NCBI GenBank assembly: GCA_016793445.1 | Contig: JAEUME010000003.1 | Span: forward strand, 178,157-242,156 | Direction: 5' to 3' | Length of the DNA: 64,000 bases | Source: Hyphomicrobium sp. | Lineage (GTDB): Bacteria; Pseudomonadota; Alphaproteobacteria; Rhizobiales; Hyphomicrobiaceae | Part shown: positions 35,745-44,131 of the stretch, piece by piece | Layout: every line of letters starts with the position of its first letter | Position numbering within the stretch: the first letter of the stretch is position 1 | The notes under the pieces: model-generated | Databases searched by the model: none | What the model saw: the letters and a program-made list of their open reading frames with translations, nothing else | What the model was told of the DNA's origin: nothing | Position numbers and translations under genes: made by a program

Positions 35745-36482
35745 ATGGCAGGCTTGTTGAAGCGAGCGAAGCGCAGCATGCGCCGAAAGGCGGGCGACTG
35801 GCTGCACGGCGCCATCCACACCGCGCCCGACAGCATGCGTGCGCGGATCTCTCCTGCTCTTTGCTACTTCGAAATGCTCATCCTCGACTACGGGATTATG
35901 CGCGTCCTCTACAATAATCGTCACCGCATTTCGCCAGAAGCCTGGCGCTCGGCTCAGCCCGCGCCCCACCAGATCCGCAACGCCGCGCGCAAGGGGGTCA
36001 AGACCGTCGTCAATCTTCGCGGGGATCAGTCATTTGGCACGACATGGCTGGAGGAGCAGGCCTGCCGCCAGAACGGTCTCACGCTGGTCAACTTCAAGCT
36101 GCGGTCCCGCGCCGCCCCGTCGCGCGCGGAGCTTCACGCCATCCGCGATCTCTTCGCCAGCATCGAATATCCGGTCCTGATCCACTGCAAGTCGGGCGCG
36201 GATCGCGCCGGTCTGATGAGTGTGCTCTTCCGCCATATCCGCGAGGGCATGCCGATCGAGAAGGCGAAGCGCGAATTATCGCTCAGGTACGGGCATATCC
36301 GGCAGGCGGATACGGGCGTTTTGGATCACTTCTTCGACAGCTATCTGGCCGCCAACGCCCGCGAGCCCATGGGATTCTGGGAGTGGGTCGATACGCGCTA
36401 CGACGAAGAGGAGGTCAATCGCTCCTTCAAAGCCAAACCGCTGGCCAATAGGCTGGTCAACAAGGTCCTGGCGCGCGAGTAG
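35745..36482 (+). CDS. Cys-based dual-specificity phosphatase family protein
   Basis: A 245-residue protein with the PTP loop HCKSGADRAG (Cys-x5-Arg, nucleophile Cys) and, before it, a WPD-like general-acid loop around LVNFKLRSRAAPSR. The N-terminal region is basic (LLKRAKRSMRRKAGDW) and could touch the membrane; no helix spans it. It sits between the WaaA-fusion and MsbA-like genes. Bacterial proteins of this size and loop often act on lipids or phosphoinositides rather than on proteins, so a lipid A or phospholipid phosphatase is a fair guess, not shown. Confidence 0.8.
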   Translation: MAGLLKRAKRSMRRKAGDWLHGAIHTAPDSMRARISPALCYFEMLILDYGIMRVLYNNRHRISPEAWRSAQPAPHQIRNAARKGVKTVVNLRGDQSFGTTWLEEQACRQNGLTLVNFKLRSRAAPSRAELHAIRDLFASIEYPVLIHCKSGADRAGLMSVLFRHIREGMPIEKAKRELSLRYGHIRQADTGVLDHFFDSYLAANAREPMGFWEWVDTRYDEEEVNRSFKAKPLANRLVNKVLARE

Positions 36483-36522
36483 CTCGATCGAGCCCTTCCG
36501 GGCCAATCGGAAATTCAACAGA

Positions 36523-38367
36523 TCAGTTGACGAAAGCAACGCCATGGCCGCTGCCGGCGAGTCGCGCATAGGCACCCTTGCGCGCGATCAGCTCTTGATG
36601 GGCGCCGCGCTCGATGATGCGGCCATCTTCCATCACACAGATCACGTCCGCGCGCTGCACCGTCGAGAGACGATGGGCGATGACGAGCGTCGTGCGGTTG
36701 GTGGTGAAGCGTGCGAGAGCGTCCTGCACCAGCCGTTCGCTTTCGGTATCAAGCGCGCTTGTGGCCTCATCAAGCAGCAGAACCGGCGCATCCTTCAGGA
36801 TGGCGCGCGCCAGGGCAATGCGCTGGCGCTGGCCACCCGAGAGCCTGCCCCCGCGGTCTCCGATCAACGTGTCATAACCCTGGGGCTGGGCCATGATGAA
36901 ATCGTGAGCGGCCGCCGCCTTGGCCGCCGCGCGGATTTCTTCTGGCGTCGCGTTGAGCTTGCCGAGCGCGATGTTGGCGGCAATCGTGTCGTCGAAGAGC
37001 GTGATGTCCTGGCTGACGATGGCGACCTTGTCGCGCAGGGAGGCGAGCGTCACGTCGCGCACGTCCTGCCCGTCGATCAGGATGGCGCCTTCGGTCACGT
37101 CGAACAGTCGGGGGACCAGATTGATGATCGTGGACTTGCCCGCGCCCGAACGTCCCACCAGCGCAACGGTTTGCCCGCCTGTCACGTCGAGGGTGAAATC
37201 GCTGACGGCGCGCGCCTTGCTACCCGGTTCGTAGGCAAAGCCGACATTGCGGAAACTGATGGTGCCCGCCTTGAGCACCAGAGGCTTGGCATTCGGCCTA
37301 TTGACGATCGTGGGCTTCTCGTCGAGCAATTCATACACGCTCTCGATTGCCGCAAGACCTTCCTGAACCTTGCCCGACAGGTTGCCAAGCGCGCGGATCG
37401 GTTGGGCAGCCATCAGCAGCGCGGTGACAAAGCCCATGAAGTCGCCGACCGTCGATATGCCGCTGGCGATACGCAGATAGGCGAACGCAACGACGCCCGC
37501 CACTGCAAGCCCGCCAAGGACCTCCAGCAAGGGATCGAGCCGCGCGCGGGTCTTGACCGCCTTGAGGCGCAGCTTGAACACCTGCTCGAAGCTCGCGCCG
37601 AGTTTCTTAGATGCATAGTCCTCCAGCCGGAACGACTTGATGAGGCGCGCGCCTGAGAGGTTTTCCGACAGAAGCGAGGTCATGTCGCCGAGCTCGTTCT
37701 GGGTCTGCTTTGCGACGCGCCGCAGCCGGCGCGAAATGAGCGCGATGGGCACGGCGGCGAGCGGATAGACCGCGAGAACGACCAGCGTCATCATCCAGTC
37801 GAGATAGAGCATGGATATGAGCAGCGCGATGACCGATAGCGTATCGCGGATGGCCGAGTTCATCGCGGCCGTCACGGCCGTTTGAATGAACGAGATGTCG
37901 TTGGTCAGCTTGGACACCAGCCGCCCCGGCGTGTCGCGCGAAAGGCGCGAAAAGTCGGCCGAGATGAGATGCGAAAAGGCGAGCTGCTGTATGTCGGTCG
38001 TCAACCGCAGCACGAGCCGGTTGGTGGCGACGTTCTGCAGATAGAGAAAGGCGCTGCGCACCAGCGTGATGCCGACGATCGCAATCAGCACGAGCTTCAG
38101 CAGTCCGCTGTCGGCCTGATCGCTTTTCATCAGCGTATCGAATGATAGCTTGATGACTGCTGGATACCCGCCGGTCGCCGCCGCAAGGCATCCCGTCAGA
38201 AGAACGGTCCACGCCAGCTCCCGCCAGCGCGGCCAGACCCAATCGGCCATGAAACGGCGCAGCAGCGCGCGCGATTCCTCGTCGAGCCGCAAGCTGCTCT
38301 TGGAGGGCTTGGGCGCAGCCGCCTTGAGGGCTGCCGCTGCCTTTTCCGTTTCAGTCGTCTTCGACAT
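36523..38367 (-). CDS. msbA: MsbA-like lipid exporter (ABC transporter)
   Basis: A 614-residue half-transporter: six membrane helices (from WTVLLTGCLAAATGGYPAVI), then an ATPase domain with Walker A LVGRSGAGKSTI, Q-loop SQDITLF, signature LSGGQRQR, Walker B VLLLDEATSALDT and H-loop VIAHRLSTV. Type and setting (lpxK, waaA, DUF4170) point to the lipid A-core flippase MsbA. The start ATG overlaps the stop of the DUF4170 gene (TGATG). Convergent with the phosphatase gene. Confidence 0.88.
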   Translation of the reverse strand: MSKTTETEKAAAALKAAAPKPSKSSLRLDEESRALLRRFMADWVWPRWRELAWTVLLTGCLAAATGGYPAVIKLSFDTLMKSDQADSGLLKLVLIAIVGITLVRSAFLYLQNVATNRLVLRLTTDIQQLAFSHLISADFSRLSRDTPGRLVSKLTNDISFIQTAVTAAMNSAIRDTLSVIALLISMLYLDWMMTLVVLAVYPLAAVPIALISRRLRRVAKQTQNELGDMTSLLSENLSGARLIKSFRLEDYASKKLGASFEQVFKLRLKAVKTRARLDPLLEVLGGLAVAGVVAFAYLRIASGISTVGDFMGFVTALLMAAQPIRALGNLSGKVQEGLAAIESVYELLDEKPTIVNRPNAKPLVLKAGTISFRNVGFAYEPGSKARAVSDFTLDVTGGQTVALVGRSGAGKSTIINLVPRLFDVTEGAILIDGQDVRDVTLASLRDKVAIVSQDITLFDDTIAANIALGKLNATPEEIRAAAKAAAAHDFIMAQPQGYDTLIGDRGGRLSGGQRQRIALARAILKDAPVLLLDEATSALDTESERLVQDALARFTTNRTTLVIAHRLSTVQRADVICVMEDGRIIERGAHQELIARKGAYARLAGSGHGVAFVN

Positions 38368-38651
38368 CAAGCCGTGTGCCCGCCGCCGCTTTTGCCGGCT
38401 GCCGTCAATTCCGGCGACAGCAGGCGATGGAGATGGACGATGAAATAGCGCATCATGGCGTTGTCCACGGTGCGCTGAGCCGCCCCCTTCCAGGCAGCGT
38501 AGGCGGTTTCGTAGCTCGGGAATACCCCGACGACATCCACATGCTCGAGATCGCGGAACTCATGGCTGTCCAGGTCGGTCAGCTCGCCACCGAAGACGAG
38601 GTGCAGGAGTTGAGGCTTTTTTGCGGAATGGGCTGTCTTGCTCTTGCTCAT
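38367..38651 (-). CDS. DUF4170 family protein
   Basis: A 94-residue protein with the DUF4170 core: LLHLVFGGELTDLDSHEFRD, VDVVGVFPSYETAYAAWKGA and VDNAMMRYFIVHLHRLLSPE. It lies at the head of the lipid A genes in many Hyphomicrobiales. Here its stop overlaps the msbA start by one base, so they are translated together. Soluble, no catalytic motif seen; role unknown. Confidence 0.88.
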   Translation of the reverse strand: MSKSKTAHSAKKPQLLHLVFGGELTDLDSHEFRDLEHVDVVGVFPSYETAYAAWKGAAQRTVDNAMMRYFIVHLHRLLSPELTAAGKSGGGHTA

Positions 38652-38961
38652 GAACGGTCCATTTGTGGTCGATTGATGCGAAAGTCTTAAGCCTCGTGTC
38701 TACAAGGCCCGATCCGCGCTTCAAAGCCAACTTTTCAATCGTCCCCGTGTGCCAAAGCGATGCGGTCCAGTAAGCCGCCATTTACCCTGTTATTTAATCC
38801 CGCCTGAACACAAATGTGGCAGATTGAACAAAATGCCTGAGGAATAAATTTCGGGCTCGAATGTCGGCAGAGAGGTGCGGCGCGTTTGTCCAAACGGCAA
38901 ACGCGCCGCAATCGCATTGGGAAAGGGGCACTTAGTTAGCGAGCGGGCAGGCCGATTCGCT
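38652..38961. other. Intergenic stretch with a 13 bp-arm hairpin
   Basis: 310 bases between the DUF4170 gene and the end of ubiA. I see no gene. The only clear structure is the perfect inverted repeat at 38876-38910, listed apart. The part next to DUF4170 should hold the promoter of the DUF4170-msbA operon, but no strong -35/-10 pair is visible. Confidence 0.5.
38876..38910. repeat. Perfect 13 bp inverted repeat
   Basis: TGCGGCGCGTTTG, nine-base loop, CAAACGCGCCGCA. It lies about 50 bases after the ubiA stop on the minus strand and has no T run on either side, so it is a terminator without a U-tract, an mRNA 3' stabiliser, or an extragenic palindrome. Confidence 0.8.
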
Positions 38962-39930
38962 CTAACTGAGGCCCGCAAACCAGGAGAGCGACATGTCGGC
39001 GACGAGGCCGAGGAAGACGGCAGCCCCCACGTCGCGATTGGAACGGAAGCGGCGCAGGCAGTTGGCCGGGCTCTTGGTGTCGAGGGTCGCGACCTGCCAC
39101 GTCATCTGCAGAAATACCAGCGTGACGGCCAGGAAGTAGATGAGGTGCGTGCCTGCCAGCAGTCCCGCGGCGAGCCACAAGGTCACCGCGCCCGAATAAA
39201 GTCCGCCGACCCACGAGACGGTACTGTCGCCGAAAGTCAGCGCCGTTGAACCCAGGCCGAGCAACGCGTCGTCGTCCTTGTCCTGATGCGCGTAGATCGT
39301 GTCATAGCCCACCGTCCACAGTACGCAGCCCGCATAGAGCAGGAGCGCAGGCCAACCCAGCGAACCCTTGACCGCCGCCCAGCCCACCAGCGCGCCCCAA
39401 TTGAACGCAAGGCCCAGCACCATCTGCGGATAGGATGTGTAGCGCTTGGCAAACGGATAGATCGCGATAATGGCCAGCGACGCGATGGCCAGCATGATCG
39501 TGAACGTGTTGAGGGTGAGGAGTACAGCAAGGCCCGCCAGCGACATCAGTGCAACAAAGACGAGCGCGCCCCAGGGCGAGACCTGTCCGGAAGGGATGGG
39601 GCGGCTGCGGGTGCGCGCGACTTGCGCATCGATTTCGCGATCGACGTAGTCGTTATAGGCGCAGCCGGCTGCGCGCATGGCAACCGCGCCGATGGCAAAC
39701 AGGACCAGCAACCAGATGCTGGGAAACGGCTGGCCACGCTCGACTTCGGCCAGAGTCTGCGACCACCAGCAAGGAAACAGCAATAGCCACGTTCCGATCG
39801 GACGATCGAAACGGCCAAGCCGCAGATAGGGCTGCCAGGACGTGGGCGCCCAGCGGTCCACCCAGTTGTCCGACGGCGCGTCGGCCACTGAGGTGCTCGG
39901 CCGTGTGTCGAGTGTCGTGTCTTGCGGCAT
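38962..39930 (-). CDS. ubiA: 4-hydroxybenzoate polyprenyltransferase
   Basis: A 322-residue UbiA, the membrane enzyme that prenylates 4-hydroxybenzoate in ubiquinone synthesis. The first Asp motif is NDYVDREIDAQVARTRSRP and the second YDTIYAHQDKDDD; eight or nine membrane helices follow (for example LVFVALMSLAGLAVLLTLN). The start is the ATG at 39930 (MPQDTTLDTRPS); an upstream in-frame stretch of 36 codons is Arg-rich and unlike the family. Divergent from rsmE; feeds the same quinone pool as the bc1 complex above. Confidence 0.95.
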   Translation of the reverse strand: MPQDTTLDTRPSTSVADAPSDNWVDRWAPTSWQPYLRLGRFDRPIGTWLLLFPCWWSQTLAEVERGQPFPSIWLLVLFAIGAVAMRAAGCAYNDYVDREIDAQVARTRSRPIPSGQVSPWGALVFVALMSLAGLAVLLTLNTFTIMLAIASLAIIAIYPFAKRYTSYPQMVLGLAFNWGALVGWAAVKGSLGWPALLLYAGCVLWTVGYDTIYAHQDKDDDALLGLGSTALTFGDSTVSWVGGLYSGAVTLWLAAGLLAGTHLIYFLAVTLVFLQMTWQVATLDTKSPANCLRRFRSNRDVGAAVFLGLVADMSLSWFAGLS

Positions 39931-39973
39931 GCGTTGGCGATCGGCTTCGTTGGCTGGGCTCGCGGCGGCACGA

Positions 39974-40024
39974 TTGCCCGCGGGTACACACCACAAGCCT
40001 AGACGTGACCGCCGCCGCGGGCAA
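39974..40024. promoter_or_regulatory. 10 bp dyad in the ubiA-rsmE divergent gap
   Basis: TTGCCCGCGG (39974-39983) and CCGCGGGCAA (40015-40024) are perfect complements 31 bases apart in the shared upstream region of two divergent genes. It could be a binding site or chance in GC-rich DNA. Confidence 0.3.
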
Positions 40025-40114
40025 ATCCGTGGCGTCAAGCAAAGCAGATCATTGCGCCGGCAAAACGTACATTTGTGGTTTGCGCGGCTCTATGTAGCAG
40101 CTAAGACCTGTTTT

Positions 40115-40855
40115 ATGGCCGTTCACGACTTCACATCCGAGCGTCTTTACGTTGCAGCCGATCTGGCCGCGGATGCGACCGTCGTGCTGACAGCCGATCA
40201 GGCGCACTATCTTCTCAATGTGCTGCGGATGGCCGCCGGCAGTGAGATCCTCGTCTTCAACGGACGTCATGGGGAATGGCGCGCACGTCTTGAGGACATC
40301 AAGAAGCGGTCAGCGGGCTTGCGGATTTTAGCGCAGACCCGGCCCCAGACCGGCGGCCCGGCAATTCACTATCTGTTTGCGCCCCTCAAGCACGCGCGCC
40401 TCGACTACATGGTGCAGAAGGCCGTTGAACTGGGGGTTGCCCGGCTCAGCCCCGTCATGACGCGCAGAACGGTGCCGGGCCGGGTCAATATCGAGAGGAT
40501 GCGCCTCAACGCCATCGAGGCGGCCGAGCAGTGCGGCGTTTTGCGCATTCCGGAGACTGACGATGCCGCAGCGCTGACCAAGACCGTGGAGGATTGGGCG
40601 TCAGGGACACCTCTGATTTTTTGCGACGAGGATGCCCCGGTTAGGAATCCTATCGCGGCGCTCGGCGCGCTGGCGCCAGGGCCCGTGGCGGTGCTGATCG
40701 GGCCCGAGGGTGGGTTTGACGTGGAAGAGCGCCGGCTTCTTCTGTCGAAGCCCTTCGTGACAGCGCTCTCGTTGGGCCCGAGAATCATGCGGGCCGATAC
40801 CGCCGCCGTCGCCGCGCTTACGCTGGTTAATGCAACTCTGGGCGATTGGCGCTAG
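40115..40855 (+). CDS. rsmE: 16S rRNA (uracil-1498 N3)-methyltransferase
   Basis: A 246-residue RsmE with an N-terminal PUA-like domain (QAHYLLNVLRMAAGSEILVF) and a C-terminal SPOUT knot (VLIGPEGGFDVEERRLLLSK, then LSLGPRIMRADTAAVAALTL). Substrate-side marks are KHARLDYMVQKAVELGVARL and VMTRRTV. It methylates U1498 near the decoding centre. The frame is open upstream over the divergent gap, but the ATG at 40115 gives the family start. Confidence 0.95.
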   Translation: MAVHDFTSERLYVAADLAADATVVLTADQAHYLLNVLRMAAGSEILVFNGRHGEWRARLEDIKKRSAGLRILAQTRPQTGGPAIHYLFAPLKHARLDYMVQKAVELGVARLSPVMTRRTVPGRVNIERMRLNAIEAAEQCGVLRIPETDDAAALTKTVEDWASGTPLIFCDEDAPVRNPIAALGALAPGPVAVLIGPEGGFDVEERRLLLSKPFVTALSLGPRIMRADTAAVAALTLVNATLGDWR

Positions 40856-41019
40856 CGGGCGCTCTCAGCGCCGGCCGGTTGCAAGACGGCTTGCTTGTCG
40901 CCCGGCTCGCCGCCATAACCTTTGCGCATGCTTCAGGTGGTCCGTGCTGTGCTTCGTCAGGCCGGGTCACTTGCCGCTCGCAAGACCGCCGCACGCCTAA
41001 CCCAGGGACGTTCAACTCG

Positions 41020-42402
41020 ATGTCGACGCGCGAAGACGGCGCTCAAAGCCCTCTGATCGAAAGCCGCGCCGATCTCGTCGCCTGGATTGCGGCAGGGGAA
41101 AAACCGAAGTCCGGCTGGCGCATCGGCACTGAGCACGAGAAATTCGTCTTCCGCACCATTTCGCTCGAGCCTGTGCCGTACGATGGACCGCGCGGCATCC
41201 GCGCCCTCATGGAGCTTTTGATCCAGCGTTATGGCTGGGTCGCCATCATGGAGGGCGACAACATCATCGCGCTGAAGCGGCCGGAAGGGACGCTGGGCGG
41301 CAACATCTCGCTGGAGCCGGGCGGCCAGTTCGAGCTGTCGGGCGCGCCGCTTCAGACGCTGCACGAGACCGCGGAGGAGACCTCGCGCCATCTGTGCGAG
41401 GTTCTGGACGTGGGCGAGGATCTTGCCATCGGCTTCCTCGGCATTGGCTTCTCGCCCAAATGGACGCTGGCTGAGACGCCGCATATGCCCAAGCAGCGCT
41501 ATGCGGTCATGACGCGCTACATGCCCCAAGTCGGCAGCCGTGGTCTCGACATGATGTACCGGACGGCGACCGTGCAGGTGAACCTCGACTTTGCCAGCGA
41601 GGCCGACATGGTCAAGAAGCTGCGCGTGTCGCTGGCGCTGCAGCCGGTCGCGACAGCGCTGTTTGCGTCATCGCCCTTCACCGAGGGCCGCCCCAATGGC
41701 TTCCAATCGATGCGCAGCGAGGTGTGGCGCGACACCGACAAGCGCCGCACCGGAATGCTGCCCTTCGTATTCGAGGACGGCATGGGCTACGAGCGCTACG
41801 TGGAATACGCGCTCGACGTGCCGATGTACTTCGTCTACCGCGCGGGCAGATACATCGACGTGGCCGGATCCTCCTTCCGCGATTTTCTCGCGGGCAAACT
41901 TAGAGGCTTTGAGGGCGCGTATCCCACGGTCGACGACTGGTCGGATCATTTGACGACGCTGTTTCCGGAGGTGCGCCTCAAGCGTTTCCTTGAAATGCGC
42001 GGCGCGGACGGCGGCCGCTGGAACATGATCACGGCGCTGTCTGCGTTCTGGACGGGCTTGCTCTATGACGACGCGGCGCTGGAGGCGGCTTGGCAACTGG
42101 TCAAAGACTGGTCGGATGAGGAGCGCGAGGCGCTGCGCAACGGCGTGCCGAAGTCCGGGCTCAGGACGCCGTTTCGCGCCACCAGCGTCAACGAGATTGC
42201 GCGCGAGGCCCTTAGGATCGCCCGGTTGGGGCTCAAGAACCGCGCCCGCATCAATGCCAAGAGCCAGGACGAGACCATCTACCTCGCTCCTCTGGAAGCG
42301 ATGGCCGGCAAAGGGCACACGCTTGCCGATGAGCTGCTGGGGCGCTTTCATGGGCGCTGGGAAGGCGACATCGATCGCATTTTCGAGGAGTTCGCTTTCT
42401 GA
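41020..42402 (+). CDS. gshA: Glutamate-cysteine ligase, plant/alphaproteobacterial type
   Basis: A 460-residue GCS2-type ligase that makes gamma-glutamylcysteine, the first step of glutathione synthesis. Marks: WRIGTEHEKFVF, GNISLEPGGQFELSGAPLQT, MTRYMPQVGSRGLDMMYRTA, TVQVNLDF and SSPFTEGRPNGFQSMRSEVW. ATG at 41020; the frame runs on upstream as far as the rsmE end but is not family-like there. GshB is not in the window. Confidence 0.95.
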   Translation: MSTREDGAQSPLIESRADLVAWIAAGEKPKSGWRIGTEHEKFVFRTISLEPVPYDGPRGIRALMELLIQRYGWVAIMEGDNIIALKRPEGTLGGNISLEPGGQFELSGAPLQTLHETAEETSRHLCEVLDVGEDLAIGFLGIGFSPKWTLAETPHMPKQRYAVMTRYMPQVGSRGLDMMYRTATVQVNLDFASEADMVKKLRVSLALQPVATALFASSPFTEGRPNGFQSMRSEVWRDTDKRRTGMLPFVFEDGMGYERYVEYALDVPMYFVYRAGRYIDVAGSSFRDFLAGKLRGFEGAYPTVDDWSDHLTTLFPEVRLKRFLEMRGADGGRWNMITALSAFWTGLLYDDAALEAAWQLVKDWSDEEREALRNGVPKSGLRTPFRATSVNEIAREALRIARLGLKNRARINAKSQDETIYLAPLEAMAGKGHTLADELLGRFHGRWEGDIDRIFEEFAF

Positions 42403-42501
42403 AACCGGCGGCTCTGCAGGCGTGCGGTTCAGTTTCTATTCATGCGATGGCGAGTATAAAAGTACCAAGAGGGGTCTCGTGCGCCTCCAGGGGAGGCGTA
42501 A

Positions 42502-42726
42502 ATGCGGAATGTACCGATGATGACATCCATTTGCGCCAGCTTCAGCCTGCTCCTCATGGGCTTGACGGTGGCCCATGCGGGTGAGGTCCAGGTTGCGGCG
42601 GGCAGCGATTGCCATAAGCGTTGTCAGGCGCAGGAGAACCAGTGCCGGATGTCGAGCAAGGACCTGGACTCAAGTACCTGCGCAGCCAAGTTTCTGGCCT
42701 GCATCCAAAGCTGCCGGGGCCGCTGA
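42502..42726 (+). CDS. Tiny secreted six-cysteine protein
   Basis: A 74-residue protein with GGGAGG five bases before the ATG. Residues 1-26 are a signal peptide ending THVAHA-like (LTVAHA). The mature part holds exactly six Cys with spacing C-x3-C-x6-C-x11-C-x6-C-x3-C, a mirror-symmetric order that suits a two-helix hairpin closed by three disulfides (outer, middle, inner pairs). Sequence between the Cys is polar (HKRCQAQENQC, then AAKFLACIQSC). No family known to me. It stands alone between gshA and the LysR gene. Confidence 0.72.
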   Translation: MRNVPMMTSICASFSLLLMGLTVAHAGEVQVAAGSDCHKRCQAQENQCRMSSKDLDSSTCAAKFLACIQSCRGR

Positions 42727-42803
42727 GGCCGGCGGTCGATCAGGCCATCTCGCCGACAATGCCGGCGACAAGCGCCGGGCGCGGGCTTTTGAGACCGCCA
42801 ACA

Positions 42804-43862
42804 TCAGGCACTCGCATTCTTGGCGCCCGCGCGCCGCAGCGGCTTGTCCACGAGGACATTCGCGTTGGGGCTCTTGTTCAAGTTTGCCGGGCGCTGCCAC
42901 TGGGCGTCGCCAGCATACAGCTCCGACAGGAACTCGATGAAGGCATTGACCTTGGTTGGCATGAACTCGCGGCATGAGTAGACCGCATAGATGCCGTTCT
43001 TGGAAGAGCCGGTGTACTCTGGAAGTACGATGCGCAACTCGCCCCGCTCGATTTCCTGGGCGACATCCCACCATGCGCGCAAGGCAAGGCCCAGCCCTTG
43101 AAGCAGGGCGGTGCGGGTGAAGTCGGCCGAGTTGGAGCGGATGTTGCCTTTGACCCGCACGTCGTGCTCGCCGTCCGGGCCCTCCAGCCGCCAGATGTCC
43201 TGTGCTCCAGCCAGCAGGCAGTTGTAGCCTTCCAACTCGCTCAGCGTCTTGGGCGTGCCGGCGCGCTCCAGGTAGAGGGGAGAAGCGCAGATCACACGCT
43301 TCTCACTTGCAAGCTTGCGGGCGACCAGCGAGGAATCTTCCAGCTCTCCGATGCGGATCGCCACGTCGAATCCCTCGCGGATGATGTCGACGAAGTGGTC
43401 GGACAGATGCACGTCCAGTTCGATATCGGGATAGCGGGCAAGGAATTTGGGCAGGTGCGGCGCGATGTGCAAACGGTTGAACGTGGTGGGCGTGGAAATC
43501 TTGAGCGTACCGCGCGGTTTGGTGTTGCGCCGCGAAACGTAGTCCTCGGCTTCCTCCACCAGGCTCAGGATATCGACGACCCGCTTGAAGTAGCCTTCAC
43601 CCGTTTCCGTCAGGGTCAGCTGGCGCGTGGTGCGCTGGAACAGCCGGGCGCCCAGCCGCTCTTCCAAAAGGCTGATGCGCTTGGAGACGACGGCGGGCGA
43701 CAGCCCCATCTCGCGGCCCGCCGCCGACATGTTGCCGGTGCGGGCAACGCGTGCAAAAATGTCCAAGTCGCTGATCGCTGTCACGTTGGGATCCCTAGGC
43801 GTACTCGTTCTCTGTGTCCTGGGCTGCGCCACGTGTGCTCCCATTGCGTTACGTTCTGCCAT
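42804..43862 (-). CDS. LysR family transcriptional regulator
   Basis: A 352-residue LysR regulator. The winged HTH reads DLDIFARVARTGNMSAAGRE, MGLSPAVVSKRISLLEERLG, ARLFQRTTRQLTLTETGEGY; the effector domain follows (GTLKISTPTTFNRLHIAPHL). It resembles the CrgA/DsdC-like group. The N-terminus has about 30 extra residues. ATG at 43862 chosen over a TTG two codons earlier. It is divergent from glcDEF, the classical layout for a LysR regulator of its neighbour, so control of glycolate oxidation is likely but not shown. Confidence 0.9.
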   Translation of the reverse strand: MAERNAMGAHVAQPRTQRTSTPRDPNVTAISDLDIFARVARTGNMSAAGREMGLSPAVVSKRISLLEERLGARLFQRTTRQLTLTETGEGYFKRVVDILSLVEEAEDYVSRRNTKPRGTLKISTPTTFNRLHIAPHLPKFLARYPDIELDVHLSDHFVDIIREGFDVAIRIGELEDSSLVARKLASEKRVICASPLYLERAGTPKTLSELEGYNCLLAGAQDIWRLEGPDGEHDVRVKGNIRSNSADFTRTALLQGLGLALRAWWDVAQEIERGELRIVLPEYTGSSKNGIYAVYSCREFMPTKVNAFIEFLSELYAGDAQWQRPANLNKSPNANVLVDKPLRRAGAKNASA

Positions 43863-43999
43863 GAACAAACTGTCTCGCTTAATCGTCTTAGATGAAGGAC
43901 TGTTATTCCTGAGAGACTAAACTCACCGCAAGGTGGCTTCTACAGCAATAAGGTCCCAGGAAGGCGGCGGGCCGTTTTTTGCGGATTTGATGAATGTTC

Positions 44000-44028
44000 A
44001 GTCTGACGAAGCCGGCCTAAAGCAGACT
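44000..44028. promoter_or_regulatory. Dyad AGTCTG-N17-CAGACT in the LysR-glcD gap
   Basis: A 6 bp inverted repeat with a 17-base spacer lies in the divergent region between the LysR gene and glcD, followed at once by a -10-like TATAAG (44029-44034). Position suits a LysR operator; the T-N11-A core is not evident. Confidence 0.35.
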
Positions 44029-44088
44029 ATAAGCTTAATGGGAGAAGGGGTGGCGGATGGCTGCCGCCTCGACGTGATTGCCAAGGTT

Positions 44089-44107
44089 CTTTGCGCTGTG
44101 CGCAAAG
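44089..44107. promoter_or_regulatory. Perfect hairpin in the glcD leader
   Basis: CTTTGCGC-TGT-GCGCAAAG, an 8 bp stem with three-base loop, ends 11 bases before the GGAGG ribosome site of glcD. It may be a DNA operator or an mRNA hairpin. Confidence 0.4.
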
Positions 44108-44131
44108 AGGGGTGTGCAAGGAGGCCGTTGC

